From: Acetobacteraceae bacterium | Lineage (GTDB): Bacteria; Pseudomonadota; Alphaproteobacteria; Acetobacterales; Acetobacteraceae | Reading direction: 5' to 3' | DNA length: 64,000 nt | NCBI GenBank assembly: GCA_947474705.1 | Contig: CANJJS010000002.1 | Coordinates: forward strand, 62,001 to 126,000 | Part shown: positions 41,562-48,143 of the stretch, in pieces | Layout of the letters: every line of letters begins with the position of its first letter | Position numbering within the stretch: position 1 is the first letter of the stretch | Notes under the pieces: model-generated | The model's database searches: none | What the model was told of the DNA's origin: nothing | The model's input: the letters and a program-made list of their open reading frames with translations, nothing else | Position numbers and translations under genes: made by a program

Positions 41562-42641
41562 ATGTCCGCCTCTGTCAGAATGGCCCCCGGCCGCATCGAC
41601 CCGTCTTTGCCGCCGCTGCGCGCGAACCTGTATTCCGACACGCAAACCAAACCGTCGACCGCGATGAAAGAGGCGATGATGGCGGCGGAGGTCGGCGACG
41701 AGCAGCACGGCGACGATCCCGCGATTCAGGAATTGTGCGACCGGATGGCGGCGTTGACCGGCAAGCAGGCGGCGATGTTTTTACCCTCGGGCACCATGTG
41801 CAACCAGATCGCGATTCTGACGCATTGCCGGCCCGGCGACGAAATTCTCGCGCACGAACTTTCGCATATCGTCGCCAACGAGGGCGGCGGTCCCGGCGCG
41901 CTGGCGGGCGCGGTCGTGCTCGGCCTGAAGGGCGCCCGAGGTCAGTTCGACGCGGAGACGATGCGGGCCGCGCTGCGCGAACGCCGCCGCAACAGCCCGC
42001 CGCAGACGCTGGTCGAGGTCGAGCAGACCGCCAACGCGGGCGGTGGAACGGTCTGGCCGCTGGACAAGCTGAACGCGGTGCTGGACGCGGCGCACGCGGA
42101 GGGCATGCGGACCCATATGGATGGCGCGCGGTTGATGAATGCGGTCGTGGCCTCGGGCGTTCCGGCGCATGAGATGGCGGCGCATTGCGACAGCGTGTGG
42201 CTGGATTTCACCAAAGGGCTGGGGGCGCCGTTGGGCGCGGTGCTCTGCGGGTCCGAGGATTTCATCGACCGGGCCTGGCGGTGGAAACAACGTCTCGGCG
42301 GCGCGCTGCGGCAGGGCGGAATTTGCGCGGCGGCCTGCACTTACGCTTTGGACCACAACATCGCGCGTCTGGCGGAGGACCACGAAAACGCCCGTATCCT
42401 GGCGCGCGGCCTGGCCCAGATCCCGGGTCTGGAGGTGGAAGCGCCGGAAACCAATCTGGTGTTCTTCGACACAAGCGGCACTGGCCTGACGGCGGACGAG
42501 CTGGCCGCGCGGGTCAGAACGATGGGCGTTCAGGTCTCGACGGCCGGGAAATACCGGGTGCGCGCCTGCACGCATCTGGATGTCGATCGCGCCGGCATCG
42601 ACCTGGCGATTCAGGCCGTCCGCGAAAAAACACGCGGCTGA
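41562..42641 (+). CDS. ltaE: low-specificity threonine aldolase
   Basis: The 359-residue PLP enzyme cleaves threonine/allo-threonine to glycine and acetaldehyde. Its marks are NLYSDTQTKPSTAMKEAMM, EVGDEQHGDDPAIQEL, GKQAAMFLPSGTMCNQIAI with the phosphate-binding loop, HELSHIVANEGGGPGALAG, MRTHMDGARLMNAVVASG with the Asp that holds the PLP nitrogen, and the Schiff-base Lys in VWLDFTKGLGAPLGAVL. GGAG precedes the ATG at 41562; a longer upstream frame overlaps the barrel gene. No glycine riboswitch-like structure was recognised upstream. Confidence 0.95.
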   Translation: MSASVRMAPGRIDPSLPPLRANLYSDTQTKPSTAMKEAMMAAEVGDEQHGDDPAIQELCDRMAALTGKQAAMFLPSGTMCNQIAILTHCRPGDEILAHELSHIVANEGGGPGALAGAVVLGLKGARGQFDAETMRAALRERRRNSPPQTLVEVEQTANAGGGTVWPLDKLNAVLDAAHAEGMRTHMDGARLMNAVVASGVPAHEMAAHCDSVWLDFTKGLGAPLGAVLCGSEDFIDRAWRWKQRLGGALRQGGICAAACTYALDHNIARLAEDHENARILARGLAQIPGLEVEAPETNLVFFDTSGTGLTADELAARVRTMGVQVSTAGKYRVRACTHLDVDRAGIDLAIQAVREKTRG

Positions 42642-42711
42642 GCCGCCTCGATTCATACTTTTTTAGGGATTCCGCGTCAGGGTCTCCGGGCACACAACCC
42701 GGAGACCCCCC

Positions 42712-43167
42712 ATGCGCCTTCTTCAAGCGTTACTGCTCATCCCGCTCTTCGCCTCGCCCGTCCTGGCCCAGGCCGCGCCGCCCGGACCGGCGCCAGAGCA
42801 TCCCGCGCGGCGGAGCGCGGCCCAGCATTTCGCCGATGCCAACACGACCCATGACGGCCGCCTGACGCTGCAACAGGCCACCGAGGGGTACAAATCGATC
42901 GCCAAATCCTTCGCCCAGATCGACGTGAACCATCGGGGTTACGTGACGATGGACGACATCAAGTCCTGGCGTGCCGCGAAGAAAGCCGCGCGGCAGGCGG
43001 CGCGGCAGGCCGCCGGCGGGACCCGTCCGGCGGCCGGCGCGGACCGCACCGGTGGGCCGCGCGCGATGGCGCCCTGGCCCGACGGAGCCATGCCGGGCAA
43101 TGTCGGCGCCCCGCTCATGGGCGTCGATCTCCCCTATATCTCGCGCGCCGTGGCGCCGGTCTCGTAG
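42712..43167 (+). CDS. secreted EF-hand protein
   Basis: The 151-residue protein has a signal peptide (MRLLQALLLIPLFASPVLAQA) and two EF-hand-like loops: DANTTHDGRLTLQQA and DVNHRGYVTMDDI, the second lacking one acidic ligand (His-Arg in the middle). A Lys/Ala-rich helix and a Gly/Pro-rich tail follow. Calcium binding in the periplasm is inferred. The gene stands alone 70 bp after threonine aldolase and is convergent with the methyltransferase fusion. Confidence 0.8.
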   Translation: MRLLQALLLIPLFASPVLAQAAPPGPAPEHPARRSAAQHFADANTTHDGRLTLQQATEGYKSIAKSFAQIDVNHRGYVTMDDIKSWRAAKKAARQAARQAAGGTRPAAGADRTGGPRAMAPWPDGAMPGNVGAPLMGVDLPYISRAVAPVS

Positions 43168-43198
43168 CGGGCCGCGACACGGTTTCGGCCCGGCGACT

Positions 43199-44497
43199 TT
43201 ACCCCGCCGGCTTTACCCCAACAGCGCGATGCAGCGGGTTGGCCATGAACAACAACCCCTCGTCGCGCGCGGCGGCGGTGGCGGCGCGCCAGATCGCCGT
43301 TTCCTCCTCGTTCAATTGCGACAGCACATGGTCTTCCCGGTATCGCCAGATCGGGCCGTCGGGCCGATCGAAGGTGACCAGAGCGGGGAAGCAGGTCAGC
43401 GTTTCAAAACCGGTGGCCCGCATGCGGCGGTAGAGGCTGGCGTCGGCCACCCCGCGCGGCCCGTTCGATTGCGGCGGGATGGCGACTTTCCGCCGGATCG
43501 GCTCGGGCAGCGCCAGATGCCACCATTGCGGCATGTCAATCGCGCGGACGATGACGCCCGCCCGGCCGCCCGGTTTCAGCACCCGGAACAATTCCCGCAG
43601 TGCGAGATCGGCGTCGCATTCCTCCAGCACCGTCACGGTATAGGCCAGATCGAACGCCGCATCCGGGAATGGCAGGCGTTCCGCGTTGCCCTCGCGGAAG
43701 ACGATCCGGTCCGCGACGCCGTCCTCCACCGCCAGCGCCGCCGCTTCCCGCAACAGGAACGGGTTCACGTCCGTCGCCGCGATCGGGTTCGCCGCCCCGA
43801 ACCGCCGCGCCAGCATCCGGTCCAGCGCGCCGGAGCCGCAGCCGACATCGAGGATCGTTTCGCCGGGCCGCGGCGCCATGACATCGAACAAACCGTTTAT
43901 CATGCCGGCATAGCTGGCGCCCGCCGCCCGGTCCTCCAGCGCCGCGATGCCGCCCAGATGCCGGCCACCCAGCACGATCAGAGTGAAATGCCGGGCGAGT
44001 TCCGGGATCGCGGCTTCCCACTGCGAAGGCGCCAGGAAAAACGGCATCAGCACCAAAGCCGGGCCTTGGCCATGCACCTGGTAGGTTATGCCGGCATGAA
44101 TGCCCGATCCCGCCTTCAGGCCGGGTGTCGTAGACCCGGCGGTCAGGGTCCGGATCGCCGCCACGATCTCCTCGGTTCGATCCGCGACGACATCGGCCCA
44201 GCCGGGCGCGTCGTAGCCGTCGAGGACGAAGCGCGTGGAACCCGGCAGACGCGCCTTGGCGCGCGCGGTGACCTCCGCCGTCATGCCGCGGGCGCCGGAC
44301 ACCATCGCGACGCGGGCGGCCAGACCCACGAACGGCCAGGCATCGAGCCGGGAGGGCACGCACAACAGCAGGCCCGCGATCCGGTTGGGATGCGTGGCCG
44401 CGAGGTCCGCGATATCGCCGGGCATTTGCGTCGCGACATGCGCGGACACGAGGCCCAGATGGTCCCATAGCGCGAGCAAACGCTCGGTTAAGGTCAT
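43199..44497 (-). CDS. split alpha/beta-hydrolase remnant fused to SAM methyltransferase
   Basis: The 432-residue protein has an odd layout. Residues 5-125 match the second half of an alpha/beta hydrolase, from the nucleophile-elbow strand on (LLALWDHLGLVSAHVATQMP, ATHPNRIAGLLLCVP), but GxSxG is replaced by VATQMPG. Residues 138-185 match the first half of such a fold (YQVHGQGPALVLMPFFLAPS, WEAAIPELARHFTLIVLGG). Residues 205-420 are a class I methyltransferase with ETILDVGCGSGALDRML, ATDVNPFLL, REGNAERLPFPDAAFDLAYT and ELFRVLKPGGRAGVIV. The methyltransferase looks active, the hydrolase parts do not. The ATG at 44497 is at the homology start. It is divergent from an esterase gene. Confidence 0.78.
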   Translation of the reverse strand: MTLTERLLALWDHLGLVSAHVATQMPGDIADLAATHPNRIAGLLLCVPSRLDAWPFVGLAARVAMVSGARGMTAEVTARAKARLPGSTRFVLDGYDAPGWADVVADRTEEIVAAIRTLTAGSTTPGLKAGSGIHAGITYQVHGQGPALVLMPFFLAPSQWEAAIPELARHFTLIVLGGRHLGGIAALEDRAAGASYAGMINGLFDVMAPRPGETILDVGCGSGALDRMLARRFGAANPIAATDVNPFLLREAAALAVEDGVADRIVFREGNAERLPFPDAAFDLAYTVTVLEECDADLALRELFRVLKPGGRAGVIVRAIDMPQWWHLALPEPIRRKVAIPPQSNGPRGVADASLYRRMRATGFETLTCFPALVTFDRPDGPIWRYREDHVLSQLNEEETAIWRAATAAARDEGLLFMANPLHRAVGVKPAG

Positions 44498-44556
44498 GTT
44501 GCCGTCCCCCTCTGTTCGCGAGAGGATGCGGGATCGCGGCGCGAAGGAGAAGCGGG

Positions 44557-45642
44557 ATGCCAGACCAGGACGAACTGCAAGAGGCGCTGGCGGCTTTTCT
44601 CCCCGGCCTGTTGGCGGCGCTGGACCATCTGGAACGTCTGACGCGGCTGATGCATCCGCCGCGGCTGGCCGAACTCGCGGGGTCGTTGGGGCCGGACGAC
44701 GCCGTGCTGGCCGCGGGGCTGGCGCGGCTACGGGACGCGCCCTGGCCGGCCGGCATGGCGCCGTTTCGCGGCCAGTTGTCGGAGGCCGGCGATCGTGTGC
44801 TGCGGGCCCATGCCGGATTGCGCGACGCGGCGCGGAGCCCGGAGGGACTCCGAGGCGCCTACCAGGCCACACGGCACCAGTATCGCGCGATTGAGGCGTT
44901 GTATCCGCTCGCGCCGGGCCTGCCATCCGTCAGCCGTTTCTTCACCGAACCCGGTCTGCGCGGCGACGCGGCCACGGCGGCGCGCATCGACTCGGTCAAA
45001 ACCGCCGGGCCGGAGACGGGGGTGTTCCACTTCGACAACGAAACCAACGCGCGCGGCGGTTTTTCCGTTTACGTTCCGGAATGGTTACCGCTGGGCCAGG
45101 CGGCGCCCGTGGTGTTCGCGCTGCATGGCGGGTCCGGTCACGGGCGGGTGTTTTTGTGGAGTTGGCTGCGCGAGGCACGCTCCCGAGGCGTCATTCTGGT
45201 GGCGCCGACCGCGAGCGGTTCCACCTGGTCGCTGATGGAACCGGAGGTGGATTTTTCGTTGCTTTCGCAGATCCTGAGCTATGTCCGGCGGCGCTGGTCC
45301 GTCGATGCGTCGAAAATGCTGCTGTCGGGCATGAGCGACGGCGGCACGTTCACCCTGTTGTCCGGCCTGGATGCGGTTTGTCCATTCACGCATCTGGCGC
45401 CGGTGGCGGCGTCGTTCCATCCGATGCTGACGGCGATGGCGGAGCCGGAACGCATTAAAGACCTGCCGATTTACCTGACACACGGCGCGCTGGACTGGAT
45501 GTTTCCCATCTCCACGGGCCGGACCGCGAACGAGGCGCTGGCGATGGCAGGGGCGAAGGTGACATTCCGCGAAATTCCGGATTTGTCGCATACCTATCCG
45601 CGCGAGGAGAATGGACGGATTTTGGCGTGGCTGATGGCGTGA
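44557..45642 (+). CDS. alpha/beta hydrolase, phospholipase/carboxylesterase-like
   Basis: The 361-residue protein has about 150 N-terminal helical residues of unknown role, then an esterase domain: VYVPEWLPLGQAAPVVFALHGGSGHGRVF in outline with the oxyanion HGG, RRRWSVDASKMLLSGMSDGG with nucleophile Ser in GMSDG, LPIYLTHGALDWMFP carrying the acid, and PDLSHTYPREENGRIL with the catalytic His. It belongs with dienelactone-hydrolase/phospholipase-type enzymes; no signal peptide is seen. GAAGGAG precedes the ATG. It is divergent from the methyltransferase fusion with 59 bp between starts. Confidence 0.85.
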   Translation: MPDQDELQEALAAFLPGLLAALDHLERLTRLMHPPRLAELAGSLGPDDAVLAAGLARLRDAPWPAGMAPFRGQLSEAGDRVLRAHAGLRDAARSPEGLRGAYQATRHQYRAIEALYPLAPGLPSVSRFFTEPGLRGDAATAARIDSVKTAGPETGVFHFDNETNARGGFSVYVPEWLPLGQAAPVVFALHGGSGHGRVFLWSWLREARSRGVILVAPTASGSTWSLMEPEVDFSLLSQILSYVRRRWSVDASKMLLSGMSDGGTFTLLSGLDAVCPFTHLAPVAASFHPMLTAMAEPERIKDLPIYLTHGALDWMFPISTGRTANEALAMAGAKVTFREIPDLSHTYPREENGRILAWLMA

Positions 45643-45650
45643 ACGAAATC

Positions 45651-45677
45651 GCGTGGCCGGGACGAGCCCGGCCACGC
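45651..45677 (+). terminator. hairpin after the esterase gene
   Basis: GCGTGGCCGGG (45651-45661) and CCCGGCCACGC (45667-45677) form a perfect 11-bp stem 8 bp after the esterase stop. There is no T run. The arms match the hairpin at 12746-12771, and a variant occurs in the 1.1-kb element, pointing to a dispersed palindrome family placed at gene ends. Confidence 0.5.
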
Positions 45678-45718
45678 TCCGGCTTATATCAACCGGCTGA
45701 AAGATTGACTCTCCGCCG

Positions 45719-45816
45719 GTTCGTCATCCCCCGACCCGTTCGGGGGACCGGGGACGGCATGAACCCGCTTTTCTGGCACTCCCGGTGGCCCGATCGAGTC
45801 GGGCCATGACGAGGAG
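45719..45816 (-). repeat. second copy of the dispersed repeat seen near 1.1 kb
   Basis: Blocks CGTCATCCCCCGACCC, CGGGGGACCGG, GGCACTCCCGGTGGCCCGA and CGGGCCATGACGAGGAGAG match the reverse complement of 1055-1150, with a more variable centre. The 36-bp terminal arms of the first copy are absent here. Nothing else is visible in the gap 45678-45853. Confidence 0.75.
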
Positions 45817-45853
45817 AGGGCGTGCCATGGGTCGATCTTTCGGGCGGATGATA

Positions 45854-46762
45854 TTAACCTGACTTCAACTCATCCCCAACCAGCTTCTCCACCCACTTCG
45901 CCATTTCCGTATGATCGGACCCCGGCCCGAACATCGTTTCGGCCGAAACGATCATCTCCCGGACCAGGGCGCTGAGAGGCGCCGCTGTCCCGGTCTCGCG
46001 CCCCACCTGCAAGGCAATGGAAAGATCCTTCGCCAGCAGCCCCATCGTGAAGCCCGCGTCGAATTTCCGGGATATCACGAATTGCTTGAATTTCTTCTGG
46101 GTGGAGTTGTTCATGCCCGTCGCGGCATTGAGAACATCGGTCATCACGGCCGGATCGAGTCCAAAACGTTGCCCAATGAGAAGCGCCTCGATCCCAATAA
46201 GAAACCCGCCCGTGCTGACCAGGTTGTTCAGCGCCTTCATTGCCTGGCCCGAGCCGACCGCGCCTGTCTTCAACACCGACGTGCCCATCGCCTTCAGCAC
46301 CGGCATCGCCTTGTCGACGATCGCGGGATCGCCGCCGACCATGATCGCCAGCTCGCCGGTCCGCGCCCGCGGCACGCCGCCCGAGACCGGGCCGTCGATC
46401 ATGTGGGCGCCCAGGGCGGCGACCTGTTCGGCCAGGCGTTGCGTCACCGACGGCACGCCGGAACTCATTTCGACGACGATCGTTCCCGGTTTCAAACCCG
46501 CGAAAATATTGTCGTCGCCGCCACCAAGAACATTCTCGACGATGACGGAGGTCGGCAGCATCGTGACGATGACGTCCGAACCCTCCGCCAGTTGCCGCAG
46601 TGTGTCGGGCGCGGTGCCACCGATTTGTTGCACGAAATTGTTCGCGACCTCGCGCCGGGAATCATTGATCAGCACGTCGAAGCCGGCTTTCACGAGGCAG
46701 GCGGCCATTGGCCAGCCCATGTTGCCCGCGCCGATGAAACCGACCGTGGGTTTATTTGGCAT
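45854..46762 (-). CDS. 3-hydroxyisobutyrate-dehydrogenase-family oxidoreductase
   Basis: The 302-residue beta-hydroxyacid dehydrogenase has NAD-binding GFIGAGNMGWPMAACLVKAGF, DVIVTMLPTSVIVENVL, the substrate signature MIDGPVSGGVPRARTGELAI, the catalytic Lys in GSGQAMKALNNLVSTGGFL, and KDLSIALQVGRETGTAAPL. Substrates in the family are 3-hydroxyisobutyrate, tartronate semialdehyde or related acids. Its start overlaps the stop of the CMD-like gene by 11 bp, so the two form an operon. Confidence 0.92.
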   Translation of the reverse strand: MPNKPTVGFIGAGNMGWPMAACLVKAGFDVLINDSRREVANNFVQQIGGTAPDTLRQLAEGSDVIVTMLPTSVIVENVLGGGDDNIFAGLKPGTIVVEMSSGVPSVTQRLAEQVAALGAHMIDGPVSGGVPRARTGELAIMVGGDPAIVDKAMPVLKAMGTSVLKTGAVGSGQAMKALNNLVSTGGFLIGIEALLIGQRFGLDPAVMTDVLNAATGMNNSTQKKFKQFVISRKFDAGFTMGLLAKDLSIALQVGRETGTAAPLSALVREMIVSAETMFGPGSDHTEMAKWVEKLVGDELKSG

Positions 46763-47162
46763 TGTCGATTTCCTTGAACACTTCGGTGGCGATCTTGAAG
46801 GCTTCCAGCGCGGCGGGGATGCCGCAGTAAGCGCCGACCTGGACCAGGACTTCCTTGATCTCGTCGCGAGTCACGCCGTTGGTGACGGCGGCCTTCAGAT
46901 GCAGGCGCAGCTCGGCCCCACGGTTCAGCGCGGACAGCATGCCCAGATTGATAATGCTGCGCGTTTTCCGGTCCAGGCCGGGCCGGGTCCAGGCCATGCC
47001 CCAGGCGATCTCGGTGGTCATCTGCTGGAACACGGCGTTGAAATCGTCGGCCCGCGCCAAAGAGGCATCGACGTAATCGGGGCCCAACACCTCGCGCCGG
47101 ACTTCCAGGCCCTTCTTGAAAAGTTCGCTTTGGTATTCGGGGCGATCGGGTACATCCACCAT
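46752..47162 (-). CDS. carboxymuconolactone decarboxylase family protein
   Basis: The 136-residue helical protein of the CMD family (PcaC/AhpD-like fold) shows EYQSELFKKGLEVRREVLGPDYVD in parts, the core WGMAWTRPGLDRKTRSIINLGMLSAL, LRLHLKAAVTNGVTRDEIKE and VLVQVGAYCGIPAALEAFKIA. The spacing and lack of CxxC fit the PcaC-like branch rather than AhpD peroxidase. It may decarboxylate a lactone in aromatic acid breakdown, but many homologues have no known activity. It is the first gene of a two-gene unit with the dehydrogenase and is divergent from the MBL-fold gene. Confidence 0.9.
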   Translation of the reverse strand: MVDVPDRPEYQSELFKKGLEVRREVLGPDYVDASLARADDFNAVFQQMTTEIAWGMAWTRPGLDRKTRSIINLGMLSALNRGAELRLHLKAAVTNGVTRDEIKEVLVQVGAYCGIPAALEAFKIATEVFKEIDNAK

Positions 47163-47264
47163 GGCGTGTCTCCTGTTTCCGTGGAATCGGCGGGACCGTA
47201 GAGATTGCGCGAAGGGGCGACAAGCGGTTCACTCCGGCGCTTCGAAACCAAGGGGAGAGACACC

Positions 47265-48059
47265 ATGGCGGCCACATACGAAATCCTGGCGCTGCGCTAT
47301 GCCATTCTGGACGGGGGCCGGTTGCAGTACCAGAACTACCTGACGCCCGACGATCACGCCGCCCCCGATCCGCTGGATTATTTGCTGTTCGCGATCCGGG
47401 GCAACGGGCGCACGATCGTCATGGACACCGGCTTCGACGCGGCCTCCGCCGCCCGCCGGGGCCGCGAATTGCTGCGCACGCCGGCGCAGGCGCTGCTCGA
47501 CGCGGGCATCGACCCGGCCGAGACGAAGGATGTCATCCTGACACACATGCACTGGGATCACGCGGGCGGGATGAATTATTTCCCGAAGGCGACGTTCCAT
47601 CTCCAGGCCGCCGAAATGTCCTTCTGCACGGGTCCCTGCATGTGCGAGCCCCACATGCGCCGCCCCTTCGACGGGGATCATGTGAAGGACGCGGTCGGCG
47701 CGCTCTACAGCGACCGGATGCGCCTTTACGACGGTACGGTGGAGATCGCGCCGGGGATCACCGTCCATCTGATCGGCGGCCACTCCGGCGGCATTCAATC
47801 GATTCGCGTCCCAACGGCGCGCGGGACAGTGGTATTGGCGGGGGACGCCGCCCATATGTGGGGCAACATCCGCAACAAGAACCCCTTCCCGCTGGTCATC
47901 GACATCCCTCGCATGCTGAAGGGCTACGACATCATCAACAGCCTCGCCGACGGGCCGGACCATGTCATACCGGGCCACGATCCGCTGATTCTGAAGCGCT
48001 TTCCGGCGCTGAACGGGAATCCGGAAATCGTGCGCCTCGACCTGCCGCCCATCGCCTGA
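47265..48059 (+). CDS. MBL-fold hydrolase, N-acyl-homoserine lactonase-like
   Basis: The 264-residue metallo-beta-lactamase-fold enzyme has the dinuclear metal motif THMHWDHAGGMNYFP (HxHxDH), later metal residues in LIGGHSGGIQSIRV and VLAGDAAHMW, and GPDHVIPGHDPLIL at the end. The overall order and length match the AttM/AiiB/AhlD lactonase branch, which opens the ring of acyl-homoserine lactones; other lactones are possible. No signal peptide is present. AGGGGAGAG precedes the ATG. The penicillin-acylase gene, whose relatives also hydrolyse AHLs, follows directly, which is suggestive of quorum-quenching but unproven. Confidence 0.88.
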   Translation: MAATYEILALRYAILDGGRLQYQNYLTPDDHAAPDPLDYLLFAIRGNGRTIVMDTGFDAASAARRGRELLRTPAQALLDAGIDPAETKDVILTHMHWDHAGGMNYFPKATFHLQAAEMSFCTGPCMCEPHMRRPFDGDHVKDAVGALYSDRMRLYDGTVEIAPGITVHLIGGHSGGIQSIRVPTARGTVVLAGDAAHMWGNIRNKNPFPLVIDIPRMLKGYDIINSLADGPDHVIPGHDPLILKRFPALNGNPEIVRLDLPPIA

Positions 48060-48143
48060 CGTAAAGGGAACCACCTGGCCCGCCGCCGCTTCGCCCGCAA
48101 TCCGCCCATCCCCTCCGGGCCGCCCAAACGGCGCCGGTGGGGC

